From: Erpetoichthys calabaricus
Taxonomy: Eukaryota > Chordata > Cladistia > Polypteriformes > Polypteridae
Reading direction: 5' to 3'
Assembly: GCF_900747795.2 (NCBI RefSeq)
Contig: NC_041396.2
Span: 40,207,174-40,271,173, forward strand
Length of the DNA: 64,000 nt
The translations under genes were made by a program, and so were the position numbers. Shown here one piece after another: positions 33,426 to 58,345 of the stretch. Under the pieces are notes generated by a model that saw only the letters and a program-made list of their open reading frames with translations, searched no databases and had not been told where the DNA came from. How positions within the stretch are numbered: the first letter of the stretch is position 1; the number at the start of each line of letters is the position of its first letter.

Positions 33426-33545
33426 ATACAGTGCCTGTAAGAATTAATGACCCCCCCCTTTGGCATAACAGAAAAAGACTCTCTAATGTCAAAGTGAAAG
33501 CAAGTTTCTGCAAAGTGGTAAAAATGAATGACAAATGGGCACTGG
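33426..33545 (+). repeat. Tc1/mariner-like terminal fragment
   Basis: A TA followed by CAGTGCCTGTAAGAATTAAT and later TGTCAAAGTGAAAGCAAG resembles the 5' end of a Tc1-type element; no second end or transposase is present. Confidence 0.4.
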
Positions 33546-34840
33546 ATGTATACTCTAGCCATTCAAGTCCGTCTATAAATGGCGAGTTGGATGGCATGCT
33601 CATTCTTGGTGCTTCTGTGTTTGTAGGTCTGGGTGTGCATTCTTATAAATGGGACACACACTTCTGAGCTAGCAGCTTCATGTTTGCTTGTGTTTAATTA
33701 TGTAGGATGTCAGCTCAGCTATTACTGCCAATGTTTCTTATGGTCCTGCAACACATACTGCAAAGAATTAAGCAGTTGAAATGACTGTTCTAAACCTAAC
33801 CACGAGGAAAAAAATGCATTTAAATAAACACAAAATGTAACTAAAGTACAAGTCTCTGGACATTTTTTGTTAAATTATTGCCTTTTATTTAGTGCAAATA
33901 AAATTAAAAAAGGACTTCATAATTAACCAAACAAATCTACAAATAGACACACATACACACAATGATACATACAAACATTGAGCTTTTTAAAAATCCTACA
34001 AGAATAATAAGTGCTGCATTTGCAACACATCCTGTTCAGTTTGAACTTACATTCTATTCCATTCTATCCTTGACAGCCCATAGGGCCAGTCTTCCAGAGG
34101 ACACTACGCATCTGCTTATCTGTCAATGATGCATCTCAACACGGTCACTGCCTCCAGGGGACAGAAAGGTGGCACCGCTGCAGATAGCACACAGCACAAT
34201 GGCCACCCTGTGCCATCTACCCCACCTAATTACCCAAGCCTGCTGTTGGGCACATAATGGCCATTAAAAGACCATAAACATACACTTAAAAGTAGCCAGA
34301 TCTCAAGTTCAGGCAGGCAGAACAATAGAGACATTTACTCTGACTGAGACCCAGCCATGCCTGAGCACCATAAAAATGTTTACAACTACATGAAGTAGGA
34401 AAGGTCACACATCTCCTACAGGCTGGCACCAGTTTTCAGTATGGAAGTTTACAAGCCCCGTAAGGTAATTAAATTAAGATTCCAGTTCCGTTCCCCAGTA
34501 CTTTTTTTCCCCCTGATGCCAACATGACTGACCTATGGAGCATCAAATTAGTGCTCCTTTAATTCATCAGGGTACACTCAAACCATGTTGAGCCATAGGA
34601 GGCACTGCCCATCATCCCCCCTGGTAATCCAAATTCAGGCCACAGGAATAAGCACAGAAGCCCAGCCAGGTATTCTTGAAAAGGAATAAAAAATACTGTT
34701 GGCTTATAAACCACAACACTGTCTTAATTATGAGGAAAAATAATGTGTTCAACAAACTGTACTTGACCTGCTGACAGACCCTCTCTGCAGTGAAGGTGCA
34801 CATAGCTGACTGGTGGTACCGTCCATGAATTCACAAACAT
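33546..34840. other. Intergenic DNA, nothing recognised
   Basis: AT-rich sequence with a few short CA and TA tracts; no coding or repeat boundary that I can support. Part may belong to a long PIK3C2B 3' UTR. Confidence 0.35.
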
Positions 34841-36150
34841 GGCAGATTTACAGGCAACTACAGAATGCATAGACGGCTCATACATTTAGACACTTGACAT
34901 CTTCAAAGAGTTCCTACATTTGGTCCATGAACAAATTGTCAAAAGAAGTTATTTGAGACTATATAATTCATTTTCTTTTGTAAACTGCATAAACAGATGA
35001 ATCCACCATAACTTAAGAATTCAAATGAGCTGAAAATTCAGTTTGCTATCCCACGTAAAACCATGTAAAGTAGTATAAGCTCTCAAGAAGAATGTCTTCA
35101 AATACACGGGTGGTTTCTAAATTAATAATTTTGATATATTCTGTAATTTAATTTACTTTGTACATTTAACAAATAAACTCACATAATCTGAATATTAATG
35201 GAAGGCATGTATACTTTTAAATAATGCATAAGCACTGGCAACTTGTGTCAATTGTACAAACAGTACAAGGTTCAGCTGAGGAAATCTGTAAATGTGCCAG
35301 CAGAAATATGCCACACTAAACTTCAACATTTATAGGACATTTGTAAATTTATGGACTATATATATTATTCACTGCCAAAAAATTCTGTAAAATAATATTA
35401 TTCTAAATTTACAAATATATATTCATCATGTCACAAAATCAGGAAACACATATGTTTAGAGACAGCCCATTTCTTGACTGTCTGTAAATTTAGAAAACAG
35501 AAAAACTGACTCTGCTAAGTGATGAATAGTCCTGACTCAACAATTCAAAAATTCATAAACTTGGAAAATCTGTAAAACAAGAGCATAAAAATGTATGAAT
35601 GGCTTCCACATTCATGAACAGTTAATATACTCATAAATGATGTACATTTATACACTAATAATGTTCAGTAACACAGAAAACTTGCAAGTTTATGAATTGT
35701 CTATGCATGCATTAAAAGTTAATAAATTCAGGAATATCATTAATTGTGCATAACTAAATTTACAACTGTCTGTACAGTTATGAACAATTCCTAAATTCTG
35801 GATTTAAGTTTAAATTTGTATAGTCCTTACACAGGTAGTAATTTATGAAATCAATAATTAAAAGTTATGAGTAGTCCATGCATTCACAGTTTTCAGCTTT
35901 GTGAAATATGTAAATGTACGCCGTCTTCATTGACAATTTATAAATTTAGGAGTTCTATAAACTGAGAGAGCAAATTTATGAACAATCAGGACGTTCACAA
36001 GAAATGCATAACTTCATGGACAGTCCACACATTTAGTTATATAAATCTAGGAAAATTTAGAGTCTGTATGTTCATAAATAATTTTTAAGTGTACATAGGA
36101 CCAATAAATTGAAGAATAAGCCATACTGTATGCTTCTAGACAGTGTTAAA
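34840..36150. repeat. Highly degenerate periodic region
   Basis: Motifs of the type ATTCATAAACTT, CTGTAAATTTAG, CAGTCCA and TATGAACA recur irregularly over 1.3 kb, as in a very old minisatellite. The unit looks like roughly 40-50 bp, but I could not fix it by eye. Confidence 0.4.
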
Positions 36151-37210
36151 CATTCCTCCACAAATAAATATACCAATGAAGTTTATAAACACATTAATGC
36201 ATCAGTAGAATTTTGCCTTAAAATGCTTACAGTATCAGCAAACTATCCACACCTTCAGCGCATTTTTGTTTGAACACTATCCTCCAAAATGTGCTTTTTA
36301 AGTAACCATTAGGGCATGTGCCATGCTTTAAGAACATGCTGTTGACTAAAGATGACTTCAAATAAAATAATACCATTAATGATATGACATGTATAAAAAC
36401 ATGAAAATATTGCTTGCTTGGCTCTTTTTAGCCACTCAGACACACAGATATAAAATGTCATTACTGTATTTGTCCATTTTTCAAAAAAAGAATTCAGTAG
36501 TTATTCTCTCCTTCACCAAGGTCTTTAGCACAATTTCGTCTTCACCTGGTTAGAATTAAGCAAGGCCATCTGACACCATGAAGGATACAGGAAGGAAGGA
36601 GTTGACAGGCTGCCTTCTAGTGTAGTAGTACAGAATTTAATCCAGAATTTTATGGTAAGATATGCATGAGGCTTTTTTTGGCAACATGGATTACCTTGGC
36701 TCCAGAAGTAGCAGAGCAAATTTGATGTCACCTCCAAGGTTACAAGGAAAAACATAACAAGTCTGCCTCATAATATACAGAAAAGGCGGTGGGGGGTGGG
36801 GTACAGCTGTTCTTGAAAAACCTTTCCTTAGCACATCCCTGTACAAGTGCCAAAGCAACCCAAGTAGGGTTTTAAGCTGATGTGCCTCATTTACTGCCAT
36901 GCATAGACTCCTAGTTGGTTCTTCTTCACAGTCTCTCCCAAGTCCTGTTGTCTCCACTGAGAATACTGAACTCATGTGGTCTGTGATCTGCAGTGCAGAA
37001 AGAGAAAGTGATTCTGGAATGGGAGCAGACACAGTTGCTCCCTCAGAGGGGATATACATTCTCATATCTTTCCATCTTACAAATGATTCCCCTATTTCAC
37101 CAAGACATCCTTCACACTCTATAGTTCTCTATTTCATACACTTTTAGTCACACACGCACATCACCATTTCTTCATTTTGCACCCCCCAAAAGCCCCATCT
37201 TTTCTATGGC
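36151..37210 (-). other. Probable PIK3C2B 3' UTR
   Basis: The sequence directly after the PIK3C2B stop codon in the minus direction. No further coding homology; the open frame at 36691-37065 has no recognisable content. The poly(A) site was not determined. Confidence 0.4.
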
Positions 37211-49162
<11,952 letters not shown>

Positions 49163-52100
49163 CTGCCAAGAAAAAGAAAAGGATTCTGGCTTCAAAAAAG
49201 ACAGTAGTCAAGTTGATCAGAGGGGATGAAATCAATGACCAAACATCAGATGTAACAAGTTTAGCATCCAGAAGCTTTCTAGTACCATAAATGCTTTAGT
49301 TAGTGGTGAACAGACTGAATTATCTTTGTAAAACTGAATGATGGTTACATCTAATGATCAGGGAGAAGAGTAAATCAACCTTTTAGCACTACATTTTGGT
49401 GTAGATGGACAAACTGTGTTATGTTTGAATATATGCAACAGAACCCCTATTGATTTAGAGTATTACTGAACAGAGTCAATGAACAAAATGAGCAGAGTCT
49501 AGGAGAGTAATTTTCATTAGGGCAATTCTTAGCATCTAATATTTTCTCTCCAGATGCAGTAAGCATACCAGATTGCCACATGTCTCAATAACTACTAGAG
49601 TTGGGAGATAATCAGAAATGACTGTATCTAACTATACAACCAGGAGGAGCAGCCATCTGTTTTATTAAAGTCTGTTATGCTATCAAAGGAACTCTCTTTC
49701 AGATGTTGGAGGACAAATTAAGTTATATTTGAATTACGGCAGGCAGCAAATGTAACAAATTCGACAAACTAGGGTGACTAACTCTGAGCACTAAAAAACA
49801 TTCTCACATCACTAAAGGAAAACAATACGTAGTACTACCTACCGCCACCTCACAAAGGGCTGGTGGACATATTGGATTTTGTGTGAGTAAGCGCATAATA
49901 GTGTTAGGGAATTATGCATAAGGACATTCATTAAAATACAGAACCGAGAAGAGTGATTTGCTGCTTTGGTTTACAAATGTCACAACACCTTATATTTTAG
50001 TACCGACTTGTTGATACAGACAGATTGAATTATGTTTGGACAACTATATCATAGTGTCTGCAAATGATTAAAGCTGAATAGCATATGAGTGAAACGTAGC
50101 ACCTAGGGGAGAAAACCCTGTTTTCATAACAGCCTCTTATAGCATTGAACAAACTTCTAGGAGACAAAAAGATTATTTTGAATAACAACATGGCAGTATA
50201 CCCCCCCAGTAGTAATCAGTTAAATATTAATAAAAAGCCATTGCATCAAAGTGTAGAACCTAGGAGTGTAAAACCTCGTGCTAAAACACTTCAAGCAGTA
50301 CTAGTCCCAGGGGTTCCGGGCCCAGGAAATATTTGGACATCAACTTGAAAGGATTCTTAGGGATCAGAACTGATAGAAACCATGTCACATGTCAATCAAA
50401 CATAGAATATGGAAAAGTAACCCCAGCATTAGCTCAAACAAGTTAGATGTTGTGTTAGATGTATAGGCAAGAAATGTTAATTCAAAAACCACAAGAGCAT
50501 ATACTCACCAATGACAGATATAAAACTGAAGTGAAAGTACAACTTTCTAAATTTCCAGAGGGAGGGGAAAAAAGAAAAAGGGGGAACAACACAGGGAAGA
50601 AACCAAGAAAGAACTGTAACAAAAGGATAATTAACATCAAAAGTAAACTGCAATAAAAATGCAATTTCGACCTGAGAGTCTTCCCCATGAAAAGTCTGGA
50701 AAAAGAAAGAAGGTGTCAGTTGCAGGTCCATCAATTCATCCGTTCATTCTGAATAAAGTAAAAACTCTTAATAGACAGTTGCAGTCTCTCTTGGAAAACA
50801 CTAGGCAAAAGGCAGGGCTGTGCCGGAAAAGGATTTGAATATGCCCCTATAGTGCCAAGTCTAGTGAGCTAGATTTGTTTTTTTTATTTCTGCTGCCACC
50901 AGAGGGAGCAAAAGATCTTTGCAAGATTATAAAGAAACAAGATTGTCTGAAAAATACTCTTCTCTTTCCTACAGCCAAAACACCTTAGTTTTTGGAGTCT
51001 CCTCCAAATAAGAGCTCTATAGTATGTCCCGGGGAAGGATGAAATGCCTGTTGGCGAGCTGTCATCTGCAAAACAAATTTCAGCAACTGGCTAGAAGAGG
51101 CCACATGGGGCTGGCAATCCAATCCTACAGTGGAGGAGGAGGAGCAGGGGGGTGGGGTGTGTTGGGGGGAAAATACAGAACTTGACCATGGTGAATTGTG
51201 GATGGCGATTATTTTTTTGTTTCTGTTGTGGAGAAAAAAGAAATTAACTGCATCCTGTTTACAGACGGAAACACAGAGGAATACCTTACCAGCTGCAAGC
51301 TGTAGCTCTGATCAAATGTAGCTAACCAACCAGACACGTGTTATGTATGTGTCTGTATACCTTAAATATGTGTATCCAACAAGCTTTAGGGTGTGGAGAG
51401 CTTGGCCCTGTATTAAGTAACACTTCCAAAATTAGAGAGCATCCACAAACAAGAATGCCAACTGAAGTGCTGGTGCTTAGATGCTCACTCTGTTCATAAT
51501 ATCCTAGACCCAACTAGTGAGGGTGAGCTTTTTACTTTATTACCAAAACCTCTTTTAATTCTAAACAATACTTTTGCTATAACAAGCAACAATAAAAACA
51601 GGCAATAATGAAGAATGAATGTGGTAGGATACTATAAATAAGCAGATGGTCCCCAGGCACTGCAAATGAACAGTCCACTGCTGTGAGAACTCTTCTTGTG
51701 ACTTCTGGATAAGGGCATTCTGCAAGAGAGATTGCTAAAATTGCAGAGATGCCAATGAGGAGAGTGACATTCTTTTTAAGCAGGCTTTCAACATAAACTA
51801 AATTTCTACTTCTTGCTGCTTCTTGGACTGCTGTAAAGATTTAATTTCCCCTTGGGGTCAAATAAAGTATAAAAGGTATAAAAAGATAAAGTATATCTAA
51901 TCTAATCAAGTTTCCACAGTTTTTAACCTGACACAAAACTTCCTGATGGTTAAAATACCCATCTAAAAACTTTAAAATTATAGTACATTTTTACAACTGC
52001 TTATACAGAAAAAAACCAAGTAGCAAGGATAAAGTGTATCCTGTAACTAAAAAGACCTATCCATTATCCAACATGCGTATCTGCTTCAAGTCTCCACAAA

Positions 52101-52379
52101 GCCAAGGCCTATACCGGTGAGTGAAACATGGTAACCAATCATAGCAGGGCAAACTCACACACACTGCCAAACTGGGTGCATTTACAGTCATCAATGAACC
52201 AAAATGTCATATCTTTGTGATGTACAGAAAGTAGAGAGTTCATTACAGAGTTAACAAGAGACAACTAGAATTCTTTTTATTCATAAAGATTTAGTATAAA
52301 TAGCTCCTGCACGGAAGAAATATTCAGCATTACACTAATTGCGGTTAACTGCTATCTGAATTTCTCAAGGGGAGACAAT
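49163..52379. other. Long non-coding stretch upstream of PIK3C2B exon a
   Basis: Probably part of a large PIK3C2B intron. I searched both strands for the expected preceding sequence (an REEDQRKL...IMQKESLYW-like exon) and did not find it. At 51.83-51.90 kb, AATTTCCCCTTGGGGTCAAA resembles the 3' tail of a fish LINE. Confidence 0.5.
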
Positions 52380-53170
52380 CTAATAAAAATTCAAAAGCTA
52401 GGTATTCAAAGCACCACCCATACATGGTTTAAATCATATCTTAATAACAGATCCTTTTCTGTAAATACTGGTATTTTTTTCTCTTCCTCCGCTACATTAA
52501 CCTGTAGGGTTCATTTTAGCCCCAACACAATTTGCCATGAATATTCTCCTTCTGAAATTGATAATTCACAGTGATTTTGGACTCTTCTCTATATTTTGAC
52601 AGAGACATGAATGCAGTGGTCAAGGGCAATTTCTTCCATCTTAGAAATACAGGTACAATGAAACGTTTTATATCAACCAAAAACCTTACGACAGTTGTCC
52701 ATGCTTTTATCTGAAATCGTCTGGATTACTGTGATTCACTGTATGTTTGGATTATTCAGTCCTTTTTAGCTTGTCTACAGCTGGTTCAAAATGTGGCAGA
52801 CAGGTTACTAACAGGCACCTGTAAGAGGGAACTCGTCACTTGTATAACTTCTCTTTGCTGGCTGCCTGTCAAGTACAGGGTTTTTGTTTGTGTTTAAAGC
52901 CCAAAATAACATGGCTCCTCCTTATATCTCAGAGCTTCATTCCAAGTATTTCACCACCAGGTGGCTCAGATCCTCTTCACAGTCTCTTCTGGTGGTAGTA
53001 CAGTCTTGCTGCACACGTAAGTGGTGATCAAGTTATTTACAGTGGCTGCCCCAAAACTTTGAAATGGCCTACTTTCTGATGTCAAAACTACATTCAAATC
53101 ACGCTAAAAGTCGTACTTTTTTACTATGGCTTTTGGGGACACAGTACAAAGTACAGAATTTGTTTATGAC
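52380..53170 (+). repeat. LINE fragment (CR1/L2 superfamily), decayed
   Basis: Frames in order read THTWFKSYLNNRSFSVNTG, LVQNVADRLLTGTCKREL, CWLPVKYRVF, PPYISELHSKYFTTRWLRSS and WLPQNFEMA. This follows the end of reverse transcriptase to the C terminus of L2-like elements, with many frame changes. It is antisense to PIK3C2B. Confidence 0.75.
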
Positions 53171-54520
53171 GTCGCCAGGTTCGGTGTACTTTGGTTTGGC
53201 TTTTTGTTAACATTCAGTCTTAGTTGTTGATGTACTGTGATGTTTTTAGTGTGATTTTATTTTTATTGTTGATATTATCTCTTATATGCACTTTTTACTC
53301 TGTGCAGCATTTTGGTCAGAAATGGTGCTAATTGAGCTGTATGCTTTATGATACAGATTGGATGCATACAATCCTTCTGTGCAGATTGTATCATAAAATA
53401 ACTATTATGAATATTTGTGCTAGTTTGAAAAGTGGGTTATGAGTAGCTGAACAAAACACAGTTCTAGAACTGCTCAGCTCTTCATTATTTTAAGAACATA
53501 AACTTCAGTGGACACACAAAGATGGTGGTTGCCATTTTCAAGTCTTCAGTTGCCACACTGTTTACACATGCACAATACTTCCATTTGCATTAGTTTCTGG
53601 ATTCCTGTCTGCCAAGTGCCCTACATTAACTCCTTCCATTAATTATTTGCCAGACGAACACCTCCATAATCTTTAAAAGGACTGTAAACATTCCTTCTGT
53701 CCTGTGTCAATATTTGTTTTTATGTGCAGTTAATTTAGGCAGACCAAAACTGATACTAGCTCTCTAGCCTGATATGGATCTGTGACTTGGATGGTTTTGT
53801 ATGCGGAGTGTTTATTTTTATGTTTTTTTCAAAAATGGGAAGATACAACACTGACAAATTCAAATAATCTAATAATGTTATGTGTTAAATTATTTTAAAT
53901 CAGAATTACACTTTGATTTTAATTCCATATATAATCTGAAAAATGCAAAAACAAAACAGACGCATTTCTTTTATAAAACTATTCATCAGATGACTTTAAC
54001 GTTGTGAATACACAAGAAATATATACTGCATCTTTTCTGTTAAATTGCTTTGTAATTACGTTCTTTTAACTCTATTACATTTTAAATACATATTTGGACC
54101 ATATGGTATTTAAATAAAACTGTGAGTTTAAAAAACTGAGGCATTCAATATTACTGGACAATAGTGTTTTGTGAATATGATATCTACCCATTAATAAAAT
54201 TGGATTAATAAAAATAATTATAAATGTAAAACCTAAGAAAACATCCCTATTCTTAAAAGTAATATCAATGTTAAAATCATTTGATAAAACATTTTGTATG
54301 TCCAACCAGAGAAGGTTTTGTATTGATCACATATCAATAAATAAATGTCTTCGGTATTCTTTACCATTTAAAAAAAATAATAAACAAACATATAGTTTAG
54401 ATTATGAATACATTTGGAGTCAAATTTACATGGTAAATGATATGTATGATTTTAAAGGTAATGTATTTTTACTGTGTTTGTAATTCACACAATATGTGAC
54501 ATTGGGGAACCATCGAAAGT
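53171..54520. other. AT-rich DNA, nothing recognised
   Basis: No exon, repeat family or array could be supported. The small open frames at 54075-54483 are low-complexity and rich in AT codons. Confidence 0.45.
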
Positions 54521-54539
54521 AGTTTCCAGTTTAAATGGT

Positions 54540-54830
54540 CAAAATTACCATTTCAAAGACGAAATAACACTGTAGGAATTACGTCTGCGCCTTAAGCGTT
54601 TATGGCGTTGGACTTTGAAGAAGGGTAATACAGTAGACGGGAAGAGCAGTCAACCATTTCCGATATCAGCCCGTAAGAAGCTACATATACATATAAAACA
54701 AACTGCGCGTGGCACCACTTGTTCTAGAAGTTTCGGTAGTTGTCGTATGTCGCACTGGTCGGTTATTGTTTGAGCTTTTGAGAAAATGTGTCAGCGTACG
54801 AGTGCGAATTCAAAATGGCTTACATCTTTT
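54540..54830. promoter_or_regulatory. CpG-richer patch, possible regulatory region
   Basis: CpG dinucleotides cluster here (for example ACGTCTGCGCCTTAAGCGTT and GTCGTATGTCGCACTGGTCGG) in a CpG-poor neighbourhood. It could be a promoter or enhancer, or a younger repeat that has not lost its CpGs. No gene start is identified. Confidence 0.25.
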
Positions 54831-54971
54831 TTTTAAGCAGTTATACTGTCTAAAGTTTATTAAGCTAAACAGATTGAACGGCCATGTTAAATCCAATAAA
54901 CGCAACTGGCTAACCAAAGGCCTTATTAATGTGTCGCGAACACAGATAGGTTGATAGATATGAAAGGAAAT

Positions 54972-55056
<85 letters not shown>
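54972..55056. repeat. (GATA)n microsatellite
   Basis: About 21 perfect GATA units. Confidence 0.97.
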
Positions 55057-55664
55057 GAAATCTACAAATATATCACCGACTTTATCATAAATTGGGAAGG
55101 CGAAAAATCTTAGTTATACATAATTAGCTATGCGACTTATGTAGCTTTTCCTAGTTTTTTTTTTTTTTTTTCATTTTTTTTGTAACACCGCACATGTGCA
55201 GTTTTTCCGTTAAGTTTTTCTGTGAAATAAAGACTAAGCCAGCTTATAATACACTGTACTTTTTTCAAAATACCGTTTTCTTGATGCTCCAATCATGCAG
55301 CTGTAACACATGGCACTTCAGACAAATTTCTATCAATCCCAAGATCCAAGAGTCAGCAAACAAAATATGCAGAAACTGCTCGACCCAACGTTTGTCTAAA
55401 TTCAAATGTTACAATTCAAACAAACGCTCCAGAAACAGCTGTCTTAGGCACCTCACCTGAAGATGGAGATGAAGAGACGCCCTCTTTTTGTGCTCAACTG
55501 TTCCTTTCCATACATCCCCATCAGCAGGTATATTTGCAAATAAGGACGAAAACAGCGGGGGTTCTCCCTGGCAGTGGTTCCTCAGGCATGAATAACTAAT
55601 TGCCTATCACTATTAAAGTTAAGGCTCTACAAGTTAATGATAGATCGAATACATCACGACGAAC

Positions 55665-55828
55665 TTCTAGAAAGTTGATTCTGTTCATCTGGACATAGTT
55701 TTTTTTTTTCCGAGGGACGTTACGTCACTCAAGAGGGAGATACGTTACATCATTCATCCGGATGAGTGAGGTAACATATCTCCCTCGGAAAAAAAACTGT
55801 CCTGATGAACAGGATCAACTTTCTAGAA
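55665..55828. mobile_element. Short inverted-repeat element (MITE-like)
   Basis: TTCTAGAAAGTTGATTCTGT at 55665 is mirrored by the complement of TTCTAGAAAGTTGATCCTGT ending at 55828. Pairing continues through CATC-GGACA, a T-run and CCGAGGGA nearly to the centre (CATCCGGATG). The right half followed by TTACCTGGATTGTTGAGCAT matches a repeat I recall as common in fishes, so this may be an inverted duplication of its end. Confidence 0.6.
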
Positions 55829-55919
55829 TTTTCTTACCTGGATTGTTGAGCATGCATCGGGACATCACGACAAACGGATGGTAATGCATGTTTTATCGTT
55901 ACACTTGTTCATACGCTGT

Positions 55920-55920
<1 letters not shown>

Positions 55921-56008
<88 letters not shown>
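55921..56008. repeat. (GATA)n microsatellite
   Basis: About 22 perfect GATA units, the second such tract within 1 kb. Confidence 0.97.
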
Positions 56009-58015
56009 TCTTGCATTAACTTTTGAATAGTGATGCCACATATGCACGCCTCACTTAGTGGTCAACATCTGCATGAAGCAAACATCAAATCCCATTGGTT
56101 TAGCCATGAGTCAAAGAATACTAAGCATGATTTCAGAATATTCTGGAAGCAGCAACAAGGGGTATTGTAAATTTAGGTTGAAGATCAAGCTGAAGAAAAA
56201 GAAATACTGTCAGAAAGTTGAGACACTGAATATAAAGAAAAAGAGAAAAATAAAATGCATAGTATAGGTGTTCAAACACAACAGCATTAGTCAAAATGCT
56301 GAATTATACATCAATTTATTCTACTTTTCCTAATAAAGTGGATTGTATTTTTTGAATACTCAACCAAAAAGCAGTTCCCATTACAATATGACTAGTACTA
56401 CTGGAGCCGCACAGCTACTGTTCATTTCAAAAGGGCATTTTACAATGATTTGAGTATTTCTGAAGGACTTTTACTGTTCATATACTACATATCCCCAAAT
56501 GATTTTTACTGTAAATTAAAAAATAAAAGAGATTCTTTTTTACTTTGAAGTAAATCAGAGTTTGGTGATGGGGTGAAAATGTGCTATAGAGTTAAGTTCA
56601 GGTTCTGATTTTATGATGTTCAAAGTGAAGAAAAAAGTTAATTTTACCATAGGGTGGAAACCTGTATCTTCTGAAAAAAATTACCTTACTTTTTCAAACA
56701 AGCTCAATCATTTTTTTGTTGTTACAGGTTCCAGACCAACTGATTTTGGTCCATTTTTCGCAGTACTTATCTCTATATCCTTCAAAAATGGGTTGACTAT
56801 ACAAATTGTTTAATTTAGCTGAGATTTTTAGTCATTGGACCAGGACTATTGATTTGCAAAATTTTTGCACAAGTATTTTTTGAGATACATATTTTATAGA
56901 AATATATGCACACACACACTTAGAAAAAATGCATAAGTGAAGAAGCTAGCTAACAGCTTGTTTGCCCAGCCAGAGCACATGCTTGATGATGAAGAGACAG
57001 ATATAAACACACACAAACACACACCACAATAAATCTGTAAAGGTTAGTGTAGACAGAGGCATTAAGCCATACCTGTACCACTCCTATCTGTCCTGTTTAC
57101 TTCATTTCATCCAATGTATTAGGTTTTAAATTAAATAGTATTTAAGTTGTTGACTTGGTTCAATTACCTGTTCATTTTATTCTACATTTATTTGTGTACA
57201 TAATAAATATTGTATATGTTATTGTGTATTGTACAGTACAATTGATCGTATTATATTTCAAAATCTTCTACTAAGTGGTTTCCTACAGTATCACTAAAAT
57301 AAAATGTACACGGAAATACTGTATGATTTTTTTGAATACTCCATAAGGATTAACTTTCTAGTTCAGGATTTGTCTTCTAGTTCATTTTAGAAAGAACGAT
57401 CATACAACCTCATGGAATCATTGGAAAATAAATCTGATTTTTTGAACATTTCAATTATTGACACTTTTTAAACTAAAGCTCACATTCTTCAATGTTTAAC
57501 AAGAAGTGTTTGTGCCCCAGGTTTTCAAAATTCATATCCTAGGAAAATTCACAAAGATGATTCTGATTTTTAAAACATGTTAGAATTAGTTCTATTTATC
57601 TAAACAGATAGTTACTAAATAAGTGATCATTTTGTACGGATGACTGCTGGGATTAGATGTTCTATAAACAAATTTCCTATTTTAGGACCTTATAAAAGGG
57701 CTGGGTCATATAACTGGATATTTACACATTCCTCTAAAATATCTGCACAATAATAATTCACAGCTATAGGCATTCAACATGAAATATTTATAATCATTTA
57801 TTTATTTATAATCATTTATTTATTCTGCTGTACAAATAAAATTTCTATGTCTGGTCCTTTAAAAAAACACTTCCTATTCCTGCATATCATATGGAGGAGC
57901 CAAGGTCATTCCATAAAGATAAGTTCAACGCTTGAAAGCTCTATAAGGAAGGATCATCTAAAAGGACAATACCTTTCAATGAAACTAATGGCACGTTACT
58001 TTTTTTTCAAAATAA
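56009..58015. other. AT-rich DNA, nothing recognised
   Basis: No coding block or repeat boundary was found. Short CACACA tracts occur near 56.91 and 57.01 kb, and ATCATTTATTTATTTATA is duplicated near 57.79 kb. Confidence 0.45.
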
Positions 58016-58345
58016 ATAATCCATCCATCTATTTTCTAATCTGCTTATCAAGTGCAGGGTTGTGGGGAGCTCTGATAGTGTCCAACCTTGGCCAAGGATA
58101 TGAAAAATAAATTATATTATATTGTGAATAAATTCATTTAATTACATTGTTGACAGAAGCTGAAGCCTACTCCAGCAGTACTTGGTACAAGACAGGAACA
58201 AATCCTGAATGAGACAGTCAAACATCTCAGGACATATTCTCACATACCCTCAAACTCATTCTATACAGAACAATTTGAAGTCACAAACCTAACCTGCATG
58301 TTTGAGATTAGGGAGAAACATGAAGTATCACCAAAAAATGCATTA
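58016..58345 (-). repeat. Diverged SINE copy, minus orientation
   Basis: AATCCATCCATCTATTTTCTAA, then GCTTATCAAGTGCAGGGTTG, and later CCTAACCTGCATGTTTG with GGGAGAAACATG, follow the complement of the tRNA-derived SINE body in order but are strongly diverged. Confidence 0.55.

Noticed and set aside
54972-56008. GATA arrays as clustered GATA-factor binding sites
   Set aside because: Perfect tetranucleotide tracts of this length are ordinary microsatellites; nothing else around them suggests an enhancer.
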